Below are positions 8,266 to 16,286 of a stretch of DNA of 64,000 nt, one piece after another. Origin of the DNA: Thalassovita sp. (GTDB lineage Bacteria > Pseudomonadota > Alphaproteobacteria > Rhodobacterales > Rhodobacteraceae); assembly GCF_963691685.1 (NCBI RefSeq), contig NZ_OY829290.1, forward strand, positions 4,305,001 to 4,369,000, written 5' to 3'. Numbering within the stretch: the first letter of the stretch is position 1; each line of letters begins with the position of its first letter. The notes beneath the pieces were generated by a model that saw nothing but the letters and a program-made list of their open reading frames with translations, searched no databases and had not been told where the DNA came from. The translations under genes were made by a program, and so were the position numbers.

Positions 8266-9588
8266 ATGAATTTTGACATATCCGAACAGCCGCAGATCGT
8301 GCAGCAGGCCTATGATCTGTTGGTGCAACTTTGGGTCCTGGCCGAAGGGTGGCTGCTGTCACCCGCCGCATGGTCGCAATTTGCGCTGCTGCTGGTGGCC
8401 TGGTTCGCGGCGCGATTTGCCAACAAACGGCTGCAACCCTTCCTGAAAAAATGGCTGAGCCCCGAGGCAAGCACCGGCTATCTGGACAAGGCGCGGCTGT
8501 TCCTGCGCCAGTTCCTTCCTCTGTTGCTGCCGCTTCTGGCCTATGTCTTTACCGGGATCGGCGAAAGCGTGGTGCGGTCGCTGTTTGACAGCGGCGCGGT
8601 GATCGCCTTTGGCAAACGGCTGTTCCTGTTCATCGCAGTGCGCGCCATGGTGCGCGATATCATCAAAGACCCGCTGTTTGGCCTGTTGGGGCGCTATGTT
8701 CTGCTGCCCATTGCAGCGCTTTATGCGCTGGGGCTTTTGGACTTTGCCACCGCCTGGCTGGACGGCGCTGTGGTGCCGCTCGGCAACCTCTCCTTCTCGC
8801 TGCTGGCGCTTTTGCGGTTTGTCATCATCGGCGGGATCATCTTCTGGCTGGGCCGCTGGTCAAATGACCAATCCGCCACGCTGATCCACAAACAGGAGGC
8901 CATGCGCCCCGCCACCCGGCAACTGGCCGTGAAAGCGGCCGAAATCGGCATCTTCGGCGTCGCCTTCCTGATCTTCCTCAACATCATGGGGATCCCGCTG
9001 ACCTCCCTCGCGGTGCTGACGGGTGCGATTGGTGTGGGCCTGGGGTTTGGCCTGCAAAAAATCGCGTCGAACTTCATCTCTGGCGTGATCCTGCTATTGG
9101 AGGGTCAGGCCACAGTTGGCGACTATGTGGAACTTGATGGCGGCGAAGCGGGCACCATTGTCAAAATGACCGCCCGCGCGGCGATTTTGGAAACCTATGA
9201 TGGCCGCTGGATCGTGGTGCCGAATGAGGATTTCATCACCACCCGCGTGGTGAACTATTCCGATCAGGGCAGCGCCAACCGCTATGAGGCGCCGTTTTCG
9301 GTCAGCTATGACACCGACATCAACAAAGTGCCCGACATCATTGAGGCCGCCGTGGCCGAGCTGGATTTTGTTCTGGATGATCCGGATGGCCCGGATTGTG
9401 AGCTGCGCGGTTTTGGCGACAGCGGCGTTGATTTCGCGGTGGAGTTCTGGGTGAACGGCATTGACGATGGCCGCAACAAATACACCCCGAAGGTGCTGTT
9501 TGCCGTCTGGAACGCCCTGAAAGACGCCGGGATTGAAATCCCCTATCCGCATCGCGTGGTGGAAATCAAAGGCGGGCCCCTGTCGTGA
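8266..9588 (+). CDS. MscS family mechanosensitive ion channel
   Basis: This 440-residue inner-membrane protein has about five hydrophobic segments before the MscS core. The pore-lining TM3 is visible as GAIGVGLGFGLQKIASNFISG (residues about 251-271), followed by the beta-domain start LLEGQATVGDYVELDGGEAGTI and a C-terminal alpha/beta domain ending IPYPHRVVEIK. It releases solutes on hypo-osmotic shock. The gene overlaps the next flavoprotein gene by 4 bp, but the two products have no obvious shared function. Confidence 0.9.
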   Translation: MNFDISEQPQIVQQAYDLLVQLWVLAEGWLLSPAAWSQFALLLVAWFAARFANKRLQPFLKKWLSPEASTGYLDKARLFLRQFLPLLLPLLAYVFTGIGESVVRSLFDSGAVIAFGKRLFLFIAVRAMVRDIIKDPLFGLLGRYVLLPIAALYALGLLDFATAWLDGAVVPLGNLSFSLLALLRFVIIGGIIFWLGRWSNDQSATLIHKQEAMRPATRQLAVKAAEIGIFGVAFLIFLNIMGIPLTSLAVLTGAIGVGLGFGLQKIASNFISGVILLLEGQATVGDYVELDGGEAGTIVKMTARAAILETYDGRWIVVPNEDFITTRVVNYSDQGSANRYEAPFSVSYDTDINKVPDIIEAAVAELDFVLDDPDGPDCELRGFGDSGVDFAVEFWVNGIDDGRNKYTPKVLFAVWNALKDAGIEIPYPHRVVEIKGGPLS

Positions 9589-10778
9589 GTTTTGCGCTGG
9601 TCATCGGGGCCGGCCCGGCCGGGCTGATGGCGGCCGAGGAGCTGGGCCGCGCCGGTCACCAAGTGGTGGTGGCCGAGGCCAAGCCATCTGTCGCGCGCAA
9701 GTTTCTGATGGCGGGGAAATCCGGCCTCAACATCACCAAGGATGAACCGTTTGAGGCGTTCCTGACCCATTTCGAAGAAGCCGCAGAATGGCTGCGCCCT
9801 ATGCTGCAGGCCTTTGGCCCGGAAGAGGTGAAAACCTGGGCTGATGGGCTGGGTCAAACGGTCTTCACCGGCTCCTCCGGTCGGGTGTTTCCTGAGGTGA
9901 TGAAAGCCTCCCCGCTGTTGCGGGCCTGGCTGACCCGGTTGGCAGAATACGGGGTGGAGGTTCGCACCCGCTGGCGCTGGACCGGTTGGGATCAAGCAAC
10001 CCGCTGTTTTCACTTTGAAACCCCAGTGGGCGCCCAGACCTTGCAGCCCGCCGTGACCGTTCTGGCCTGTGGTGGCGCCAGCTGGGCGCGGCTGGGCTCG
10101 GACGGGGCATGGGCCGACTGGGTGCCGGGCACCCGACCCTTTCAACCCGCCAACATGGGGTTTGAGGTCAGCTGGAGCCCGCATATGCAGCCCTACTTTG
10201 GCCAACCGCTGAAAAACATCTTGCTGAAAGCCGGCGGTCAAGAGGTGCACGCCGAATGTGTGCTGTCCGCCCGCGGGATCGAGGGCGGGGGCATCTATGC
10301 CGTGTCGCGCCGCCTGCGCGATGGGGCCGGTCTGTACCTGGATCTGGCGCCAGACCTCAGCGAGGCGGCACTGCGATCGAAACTGGCGGCTGTGGGCAAG
10401 AAACAAAGCGCCAAGAACCGGCTGCGCAAAGGGGCACGGCTGGATGCCGCCAAATTGGCCCTGGTGATGGAGGTGGCGCGCCCGCTGCCGGCCGATCTGG
10501 CCCCGGTGGTGAAAAACCTGCCCGTGCCGCTCTCCGGCCCACGACCGATAGACGAGGCGATCTCAACCGCCGGAGGCATTCCGCGGGACGCTTTGGACGA
10601 CGGACTGATGCTGCGCGACGCGCCGGGGGTCTTTGCCGCCGGTGAGATGCTGGATTGGGAAGCCCCGACCGGCGGCTATCTACTGACCGCCTGCCTGGCA
10701 ACCGGCCGCCATGCGGGAATCGCAGCCGCAGCGGCCATGACAGCCGCATCCAAAGGGAAAACCAGCGCAACACAATAA
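9585..10778 (+). CDS. HI0933/TIGR03862-type FAD-dependent oxidoreductase
   Basis: This 397-residue flavoprotein starts with GTG inside the mscS stop (GTGA overlap). The N-terminal Rossmann motif VIGAGPAGLMAAEEL and the ARKFLMAGKSGLNITK segment near residue 38 identify the HI0933-like family. FSVFAAGEMLDWEAPTGGY-like residues near 355-365 (VFAAGEMLDWEAPTGG) are the second FAD contact, and the C terminus LLTACLATGRHAG closes the domain. The substrate of this family is unknown. Confidence 0.88.
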   Translation: MSFALVIGAGPAGLMAAEELGRAGHQVVVAEAKPSVARKFLMAGKSGLNITKDEPFEAFLTHFEEAAEWLRPMLQAFGPEEVKTWADGLGQTVFTGSSGRVFPEVMKASPLLRAWLTRLAEYGVEVRTRWRWTGWDQATRCFHFETPVGAQTLQPAVTVLACGGASWARLGSDGAWADWVPGTRPFQPANMGFEVSWSPHMQPYFGQPLKNILLKAGGQEVHAECVLSARGIEGGGIYAVSRRLRDGAGLYLDLAPDLSEAALRSKLAAVGKKQSAKNRLRKGARLDAAKLALVMEVARPLPADLAPVVKNLPVPLSGPRPIDEAISTAGGIPRDALDDGLMLRDAPGVFAAGEMLDWEAPTGGYLLTACLATGRHAGIAAAAAMTAASKGKTSATQ

Positions 10779-10787
10779 GGAGGCCCC

Positions 10788-11255
10788 ATGACCACATCCC
10801 CGATGCCCCGCGGCAGCTGCAGCTGCCAACAGGTCTCCTTCACACTCACCGGCCCGGTTCTGTTCCGCGCACTCTGCCACTGTTCCATCTGCCAACGCTT
10901 CAATGCCGCGCCTTATGGTGACGTGCTGGCCATCCGCGCAGGCGATGTGGCCGTCAAAGGCGCCGAACACATCGCCTACCGCAGCCACCGCCAGCCACCC
11001 CTGTTGAGCCGTGGCCGCTGTGCCAGATGTGACGGCGTGGCGATTGAACGGCTGAACCTGCCCCTGATGCCCAAGATCTATCTGATTCCCGCGCAGACCT
11101 TTGAGGCCGCTGCCGTTTTGCCCAAGGCCAGCTTTCATATCTTCTATGACAAGCGGCAACAGGACCATGCCGACACCCTGCCGAAATCCAGCGGCTACCT
11201 GCCGAGCGAGCTGCGCTTCACCCGCGCCCTGCTTACGTCGCTGTTGAAGAAATGA
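10788..11255 (+). CDS. GFA (glutathione-dependent formaldehyde-activating-like) family protein
   Basis: This 155-residue protein carries the zinc cysteines of the CENP-V/GFA fold: GSCSCQ near residues 9-14, CHCSIC near 30-35 and CARC near 78. Members bind zinc through these cysteines and some act on glutathione adducts; most are of unknown function. A good AAGGAGG ribosome site precedes the ATG, 9 bp after the flavoprotein stop. It is the last chromosomal gene before the integrated element. The stretch 11256-11361 shows nothing coding. Confidence 0.85.
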   Translation: MTTSPMPRGSCSCQQVSFTLTGPVLFRALCHCSICQRFNAAPYGDVLAIRAGDVAVKGAEHIAYRSHRQPPLLSRGRCARCDGVAIERLNLPLMPKIYLIPAQTFEAAAVLPKASFHIFYDKRQQDHADTLPKSSGYLPSELRFTRALLTSLLKK

Positions 11256-11361
11256 CCGGCTGCTCCGACATGACGGGCTGCGCCTGGGCTTAGCCGCAGA
11301 AACGCGCCCGCGTGAAAAGCCCCCAGAACCACAAAACCCCAGCGTTTCCGCCGGGATTTTT

Positions 11362-11421
11362 GAGGAAAGTGGTGAGCCGTGAAGGATTCGAACCTTCGAC
11401 CCACTGATTAAAAGTCAGTTG
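11362..11421. repeat. Left attachment site (60-bp direct repeat, tRNA-Lys 3' fragment)
   Basis: This copy is identical to 16835-16894. It holds the reverse complement of the last 52 bases of tRNA-Lys (anticodon loop to CCA) plus 8 bases beyond. It stops being tRNA-like right after the anticodon stem, so it is not a functional tRNA. It is the junction created by site-specific integration. Confidence 0.92.
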
Positions 11422-11544
11422 AACACCACTTGCCCTCACTCGGCAAGAGCTGTCACTACTCGACATATCATACTGTTTTAAAACAAATAAACTACATGTA
11501 CGTCAATCAGGGCTTGTCATTGCCTGTCAGGATCGGGCACAAAT

Positions 11545-11570
11545 CTATCCGTATAATATCCGTAGAGTTT
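11545..11570 (+). repeat. Left copy of 26-bp repeat, candidate integrase arm-type site
   Basis: The sequence starts CTATCCGTATAATATCCGTA and matches 16755-16780 at 24 of 26 bases. Inside it, ATCCGTA and TCCGTA form a tandem repeat, as arm-type binding sites often do. It ends three bases before the int start codon and contains TATAAT at 11552-11557, so integrase bound here could also repress its own promoter. Confidence 0.6.
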
Positions 11571-11573
11571 TGC

Positions 11574-12851
11574 ATGGCATTCAAAAGCACCAAGACCAAA
11601 TTGACCCAGTCAGTCGTCAACACCGCGCTGCGCAATCGTGATCAACCAATGATCTATCGCGACACTGAAGTGTCAGGGTTTCAGCTGCGCGTATCGAAGC
11701 GCAGCGCCACCTTTTACCTCGATTACAAGCCCGTCGGCTTGCGGCCAGACGGCAAGCAGCATGGCAGCAAAATGATCAGCATTGGTTCAGCGCACTCCCA
11801 CAGTGTCGCTGAGGCACGGGCAGCTGCGGCCAAGCTGAAATCAGACGTCACTGACGGCCAAGACCCAGCCGCAACCCGGAAGGCCAACAAAGAGGCCAAG
11901 GTGATCGAAATGGCGCGGGCTACCACGATGGAGGAGGCCGCAGAACGTTACGCCCAATCCATGATCAAAGGGTCGACGCGCCACGTCACCACCGAAAGCG
12001 GGGCGCTGCGCAACGCAATCAAAGAAATGAAGGTCGAGGCCACGGTTCCATCTGACGTCACGCTGAGCGACGTCATGAGGATGCTGGACCTAAACAAAGG
12101 CCGCGCCTGCGCAGTTCATCGTTTCGGGGCGTTGAATCGTTTCTTCGATGACCTTCTCGCGCGGGAGGTCATCACAGAGAACCCCTGTGCGCGTGTCACC
12201 AAGCGTCATAGGCCCAAACCGCCCCAACCACGCACCAGATTCTATACCGCCGCTGAGATGCGCGCTCTGTGGCTCTGTGAGGGTCTCTCTGAGGTGCAGC
12301 TCCGGCTCCTTAGGGCCATGATGTTGTTGCCACTGCGTTTCAGCGAAGCCTGCGACCTTGTGGCCAGTGAGGTGGAGACGCAAAACGGGCGCATCGTGCT
12401 GTCGGAGAAGAGGACAAAGAACGGCGATCTTTTCGCGATGCCCGTGCCAGCCGAAGCAATGGCCATGTTGAGCGCTCCCGCCAATGACGGTGATCCGCGC
12501 GTTTTCGCCCTAACAGAACAGGGTAAGCCGTTCACCAGCTGGACCAGCCTCAAGAACAAGGTGCGGAAAGGATCGGGCGTCGAGGATTTTAACTTCCATG
12601 ACCTACGCCGAACATTCATGACAGTTCTGGCTGAACAGGGGGTTGGTGATCCGACAGTGGCCGACGCCTTGCTGAACCATCGCCAATCAACCACCCGCGC
12701 CGGTGTATTAGCGGCTTACAATCACGCGACACTTTGGCCGCAGAAAGTCCGCATGATGGATGCATGGGCAGCCCTATTGGAGCGCGCAGTCGCATCCGGT
12801 GACTGGGGACCCGGCGACTCAGCGGTGCCATTCCGACGCCTAGGTGGCTGA
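11574..12851 (+). CDS. int: Tyrosine-type site-specific integrase
   Basis: This is a 425-residue tyrosine recombinase. The frame opens at a TTG at 11430 inside the att region; the ATG at 11574 (MAFKSTKTK) is the likely start because it begins the usual arm-binding domain. Residues about 1-100 form that DNA-binding domain (SGFQLRVSKRSATFYLDY). The catalytic domain shows LPLRFSEA (first Arg), KRTKNGD (Lys), HDLRRT (His, Arg), LLNHRQ (His) and the nucleophile in AAYNHA near residue 382, so all active-site residues are present. It drives integration and excision at tRNA-Lys. Unusually it lies beside the truncated att copy, 5.3 kb from the intact tRNA. Confidence 0.93.
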   Translation: MAFKSTKTKLTQSVVNTALRNRDQPMIYRDTEVSGFQLRVSKRSATFYLDYKPVGLRPDGKQHGSKMISIGSAHSHSVAEARAAAAKLKSDVTDGQDPAATRKANKEAKVIEMARATTMEEAAERYAQSMIKGSTRHVTTESGALRNAIKEMKVEATVPSDVTLSDVMRMLDLNKGRACAVHRFGALNRFFDDLLAREVITENPCARVTKRHRPKPPQPRTRFYTAAEMRALWLCEGLSEVQLRLLRAMMLLPLRFSEACDLVASEVETQNGRIVLSEKRTKNGDLFAMPVPAEAMAMLSAPANDGDPRVFALTEQGKPFTSWTSLKNKVRKGSGVEDFNFHDLRRTFMTVLAEQGVGDPTVADALLNHRQSTTRAGVLAAYNHATLWPQKVRMMDAWAALLERAVASGDWGPGDSAVPFRRLGG

Positions 12852-12955
12852 CTGAGCGCGCACCAGAGGCCCTGAGAGCATGACGCCAGCAGTCATGGCC
12901 TCGCAGGCTCCTTATGCGACCCTGAGACCGCAAACACGTCTCACACAGCCTGTGA

Positions 12956-13120
12956 GCCTCCCTGACGCTTAGTGCGTGTGGTGGCGTAGGCTCGTTCTGC
13001 GCGGTCTATCGGCCAGTGACCCTGAACGAAGAAGCCGCCCGATCCATGGTATCCTTGGACCGCGCGGCTGCTGAAACTCTGGTGGCAAACAACGCCACCT
13101 ATGAACGCTGTCACTTCTGA
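12956..13120 (+). pseudogene. Remnant of a phage outer-spanin (Rz1)-like lipoprotein
   Basis: An open stretch of 54 codons ends at the TGA at 13118-13120. It encodes a lipobox-like LTLSAC followed by GSFCAVYRPVTL, a DRAAAETLVANN segment and TYERC. This spacing of cysteines and the 'NN-TYE' end resembles small Rz1-like outer-spanin lipoproteins of alphaproteobacterial phages. No start codon or signal peptide fits in frame: a TGA at 12953-12955 cuts it off just before the lipobox. I read it as a decayed 5' end, or less likely a frameshift. The family assignment is from pattern memory only. Confidence 0.45.
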
Positions 13121-13296
13121 ACGAAGACGCAGGTGCTGGCCATGGAGACTGACTGTCGGCGCTGGCACATTGCCAAGCTCGGCAAACAGTTCGCGTACAC
13201 TTGGCCAGAGGACGTGCTAACCAACTGCCAGCACCCGCTGGCTTGGGCAGTCGTGGCGATGATGGTGAAGGTGATAGCGGCAGCAATGGTCTTCAT
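13111..13296 (-). CDS. Small secreted protein with four cysteines
   Basis: This is a 61-residue protein from the ATG at 13296, which has AGGAGA eight bases upstream. Residues 1-19 form a clean Sec signal peptide (MKTIAAAITFTIIATTAQA). The mature 42-residue part (SGCWQLV, ANCLPSL, MCQRR, STCVFVQK) has four cysteines, enough for two disulfides in the periplasm or outside the cell. Its 3' end overlaps the spanin-like remnant on the other strand by 10 bp. I do not recognise a family; inside a phage-derived element it could be a lysis, exclusion or toxin-like peptide, which is speculation. Confidence 0.65.
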   Translation of the reverse strand: MKTIAAAITFTIIATTAQASGCWQLVSTSSGQVYANCLPSLAMCQRRQSVSMASTCVFVQK

Positions 13297-13476
13297 CTTG
13301 GTCTCCTGAAATTCTGACCGCATACAGCCACACCTTATAAGTGAATGTCAAAGTCAAGATGCTCTTTATATGGGACACGATCAATGTAGGATGGCGACTT
13401 TGAGGTCTGAGCTACGATGCCTGCCTGACCGCCGTTGTAGAGCTACCATACTGAATATTTCACAAGGCCGTGGCCC

Positions 13477-14844
13477 CTACTTGCCCATTTGTTTGGCCAG
13501 AATTGCTGCGGCGGAAAGGTCCAAAGAGTTGGCGTCGTCCTTGATGATGCCGTCCTGTGTCGGACGGAACAGCGAAGCCAGAACAATTGCTTGGTTGTCC
13601 TGACCAACTTTTTGGCCTTCGATCATCGCCAGATAGGTTTCGGCAAATGCTTCCTTCTCGCTCGCGTCCAGAGCCAAGTGGCGTTCGCTCAGGTACACGC
13701 GGTACTGCAGGCGAACCATCCACATGAACAATGACATCATGAGTAGGAGGCCCGATAGCGTGAGGGGCCCCTTTACCGAGAAACTTTGCTGGCAAGCTGC
13801 AGGATGCATCCCAACGCAGTTAGTCGTGTAGAAACTTTGCGCGATGTATCCACCGAACAGGAAAGGAATCAGTAGACTAGCCAACACCACAACAAATGAG
13901 ATGGTGAAGAAAAGTAGTAGGGCTTGAAACGCTTGTTTGTTGTGATCCTGTGTTCTCTTGCGCCAAAGCTCAACGGGCGCCCTCAGTCTCAGTTGCGCTT
14001 GATATAGGTCTTTGAGCCTGTCGAACTCACGTTGATTGTCCGTCAGCTGTTTCGAAATTTTTAGGGCCGCACCTTCGATTTGTAACACGCAGGTGCGGTG
14101 ATGATTTTTCAACAACTCCTCGCTGGAAGCGAACCATTTGGTGAACTTCTTCTCGCGTCGAACTTCGCGTTTGCGGAGGATTCTGCGCACTCTCCCCGCT
14201 GTGTGAGACTCGCCATCCCGAAAGGCGCTCAATTCCGCTCTGTGAGCCTTATTGATCTCGTCGGCCTCGTCTAGAAACCTCTGGATAGCTTCGTCAAGAC
14301 TTTCCACTTTCAGGTCCGCAGACCGCACGCTTCCTGCAATCTTCTGAGAGCTCACTTTGTGAAACGGAAGCACCTCGGCAACGTAAGCCGCCCCCAATAA
14401 GGCATTCCCTCGCTGGATCTGCTTTAAGATGCTTGGGTTGCCTGAGGTGTTGATCCCTCGACTAGTGTTTATGAACGCCAACAACGCGTCGATCGCTTGT
14501 GCTTTTCGGTCGCTGGAATGCAGCCCTAAAATCACTTGACCTTCGGAAGAGGTGCTCGGTGGAGGGGCCATGAACTGGTGACCAGAAGAGGTCAGGCGTC
14601 CGAATGCTCCAGCATCCGAAAGTTCTCGTCGTAGAGCGGAAAAGACACCGAGGAGCACCTCCCAACCGCTCAAGCCGTGTGAATGAGAAAAATTGAATTT
14701 ACGTGCGAAGTCAGAAGAAATTGTCGATAATACGGGCGTCCAAACGGCCTCTTCCTGCGCAAGGTATTGTGACATCGCTTTGGATGTTGGGTAGGAAACG
14801 TCAGGATAGCCCCTGTAGTGTATGACAAATGGCACCTTGCTCAT
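13477..14844 (-). CDS. DUF6161 family membrane protein, likely cargo of the element
   Basis: This is a 455-residue protein. The ATG at 14844 has GGGGGAAAG upstream and is preferred to the in-frame codon at 14970. Residues about 1-190 form a soluble region. About 190-310 is strongly helical and charged (EADEINKAHRAELSAF, KREVRREKKFTKW), probably coiled coil. Two TM segments follow near 315-340 (FFTISFVVVLASLLIPFLFG) and 370-390 (GPLTLSGLLLMMSLFMWM), with cysteines between them. The C-terminal domain ends LASLFRPTQDGIIKDD, the DUF6161 hallmark. Codon use is more AT-rich than in the flanking genes. Function is unknown; a membrane protein carried as the main cargo of a phage-derived element suggests a role in phage competition, an inference only. 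Confidence 0.75.
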   Translation of the reverse strand: MSKVPFVIHYRGYPDVSYPTSKAMSQYLAQEEAVWTPVLSTISSDFARKFNFSHSHGLSGWEVLLGVFSALRRELSDAGAFGRLTSSGHQFMAPPPSTSSEGQVILGLHSSDRKAQAIDALLAFINTSRGINTSGNPSILKQIQRGNALLGAAYVAEVLPFHKVSSQKIAGSVRSADLKVESLDEAIQRFLDEADEINKAHRAELSAFRDGESHTAGRVRRILRKREVRREKKFTKWFASSEELLKNHHRTCVLQIEGAALKISKQLTDNQREFDRLKDLYQAQLRLRAPVELWRKRTQDHNKQAFQALLLFFTISFVVVLASLLIPFLFGGYIAQSFYTTNCVGMHPAACQQSFSVKGPLTLSGLLLMMSLFMWMVRLQYRVYLSERHLALDASEKEAFAETYLAMIEGQKVGQDNQAIVLASLFRPTQDGIIKDDANSLDLSAAAILAKQMGK

Positions 14845-15094
14845 GGCTTTCCCCCAATAACTTGCGCTTGAATTTGTTGGATTGTGGCCCTCAAGCCTCC
14901 CGCAATCATAAATAGAATCTACCTGCACATGCTTCAATAAAAAGCGCGAATCCAAGGAATTAGCCAGCATTCAACAAAAGATCTATTTATTTACAATTAC
15001 TTACAGAAATGTCCGCAATTTTTTCACAATAGGGACGACCGGCAAAGCATAGCTGGGTCAGGCTACGACCATCTTAAACAGACGGAAGTAAAAA

Positions 15095-15343
15095 ATGCCC
15101 AACCGTACCAGCGAAACCTGCCCAACTTGTGACCGCAGCAAAAACTTGCCTGAGTTTGCTGATCGTAACACGCTCGCTGAGATCATCACCCGGCGGCTCT
15201 TCCCCGTAACCGCCCGCACAATTCGCTCATGGCCACTGTCGGTCTGGCACCCCAACGGCAAAGCCATTCACCGCGTCTCTGAGGCGCTGGCCTACGCTGA
15301 GGCCAAGATGAACGCAGCCCCTGAAACGCGCCAAGGGCGCTGA
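15095..15343 (+). CDS. AlpA/excisionase-like helix-turn-helix protein
   Basis: This 82-residue protein starts with two CxxC-like cysteines (TCPTCDRS). Residues about 27-70 read LAEIITRRLFPVTARTIRSW, then a wing (LSVWHPNGKAIHRV) and a helix (EALAYAEAKM). That is the winged-helix arrangement of excisionases and AlpA-type activators, in which a helix-turn-helix is followed by a short wing. It is divergent from the DUF6161 gene and is followed by a terminator. A role in excision or in activating the element on helper infection is the natural inference. GGAAG precedes the ATG. Confidence 0.65.
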   Translation: MPNRTSETCPTCDRSKNLPEFADRNTLAEIITRRLFPVTARTIRSWPLSVWHPNGKAIHRVSEALAYAEAKMNAAPETRQGR

Positions 15344-15371
15344 CTTCAGGTTTAGCGCAGCAATGTGCAAG

Positions 15372-15403
15372 AGGCCGTCCAGCCAGACGCTGGGCGGCCT
15401 TTT
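15372..15403. terminator. Terminator between the AlpA-like gene and terS
   Basis: A 12-bp stem (AGGCCGTCCAGC with one G-T pair) closes over a CAGAC loop and is followed by TTTT on the plus strand. It ends the AlpA-like transcript and lies just past the terS stop on the other strand. Confidence 0.78.
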
Positions 15404-15407
15404 ACTG

Positions 15408-15869
15408 TCACGGCTCTTGACCAGACTGTTCGGCAACAAGCTGATCGAGCGAAGGTTGATCCAGCATTACGCCGGGATGACCAGAGACGAGCGTCTCCAA
15501 CTCATATCGTGACATCTCAATCAAAGGCCGCTCCTGCGACTGCTCCACTGGCTCAGGACGCTTCGGAGCTGTCCACCCTGTCCGGTCAAGAACATCACGC
15601 GCCGCTTGGAGGCGGACGGAAGCAGGTGTAGCGTCTGAGGCCATGAGGTCGCGCAAGACTGTGATCGCGCTAGGGCCAAGTGCTTTCAGCTCGTCATTCA
15701 TGGCGGAACGGATCATCTCAACCACCCCAACATCACGCAGCCATTTGTAGCCCATACTGTGGGCAGACCCTTGTGGCACGCCAGCCATTCTTGCGGCCTT
15801 GGAGGCATTCCCACAGCGCACGTAGGCTTCGGCAAACGCCTGTCTCTTAACCCAGTCAGTCTTGGCCAT
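15408..15869 (-). CDS. terS: Phage terminase small subunit
   Basis: This 153-residue protein has the small-terminase layout: an N-terminal helix-turn-helix (RQAFAEAYVRCGNASKAARM, residues about 9-28, then a GYKWL segment), a central helical oligomerisation region (MASDATPASVRLQAARDVLDRTG) and a polar tail rich in Glu and Pro. TerS recognises the packaging site and feeds DNA to the large subunit. No terL, portal or capsid gene is present, so it could only act with another phage's motor. That situation is characteristic of satellites that redirect helper packaging. AGGA lies upstream of the ATG at 15869. Confidence 0.8.
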   Translation of the reverse strand: MAKTDWVKRQAFAEAYVRCGNASKAARMAGVPQGSAHSMGYKWLRDVGVVEMIRSAMNDELKALGPSAITVLRDLMASDATPASVRLQAARDVLDRTGWTAPKRPEPVEQSQERPLIEMSRYELETLVSGHPGVMLDQPSLDQLVAEQSGQEP

Positions 15870-15975
15870 TGTGGGGTCCTAGGTTTGTTCTAACTGGGCT
15901 AAGGCTACCCCGTCATGTTCTTGCTAGTCGTCCGGATTTTGGCGGCTGCAACAACAGTCTTTACATTTTTGCTAA

Positions 15976-16017
15976 GGGCCATCGCCCCCCCGGAGGGGGA
16001 AGGGCGAGAATTGGCCC
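15976..16017. other. Strong palindromic hairpin in the non-coding region upstream of terS
   Basis: The stretch 15870-16164 has no convincing gene. It holds nested inverted arms: GGGCC (15976-15980) with GGCCC (16013-16017), and inside them TCGCCCCCCC against GGGGAAGGGCGA (15982-16007), a 10-bp stem with an AA bulge. It is about 110-150 bp upstream of the terS start. A packaging site, a replication origin or a regulatory hairpin would all fit. Confidence 0.5.
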
Positions 16018-16164
16018 GACTTGCTTTTTAACTAGGACGCTTAGGCCAGTGGGGGCAGAGTCTACAGCAATAGCCAAGGAGCTTAATCTGTGCAGACTTG
16101 CACCACATATAGCCAATAGCGGAAATTCTTTGCGCTACATATTGACTTTTTCGACAAGTCCTGC

Positions 16165-16286
16165 GCAGACTAGAGACGGTTGAAAAGCAAGCGGCTGAAA
16201 GACTTGAGGCATGATTGCGCTACAGCGCCTCCGGCGCGGCGCAACGCCTAGGAAGCAAGCGACCTAAGTCTCTAGTCTGCTTTTTT
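16165..16286 (+). ncRNA. Candidate structured RNA or DNA element closed by a 13-bp inverted repeat
   Basis: GCAGACTAGAGAC (16165-16177) is perfectly complementary to 16268-16280, and six T residues follow at 16281-16286. Nested inside are AGGC/GCCT (16207-16210 with 16246-16249), TTGCGC/GCGCAA (16215-16220 with 16239-16244) and GCGCC/GGCGC (16225-16229 with 16233-16237). AGACTT (16200-16205) can instead pair with 16266-16271, competing with part of the outer stem. The whole could be a small RNA ending at its own terminator, an attenuator for the gene at 16308, or a DNA replication or packaging site. No known RNA family is recognised. Confidence 0.5.

Noticed and set aside
11371..11421. Second tRNA-Lys gene
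   Set aside because: Only the 3' 52 bases match; the 5' acceptor strand and D-arm are missing, so it is an att duplication.
11430..11573. Extension of the integrase to a TTG start within the att region
   Set aside because: The added 48 residues lack family likeness; the ATG at 11574 begins the arm-binding domain.
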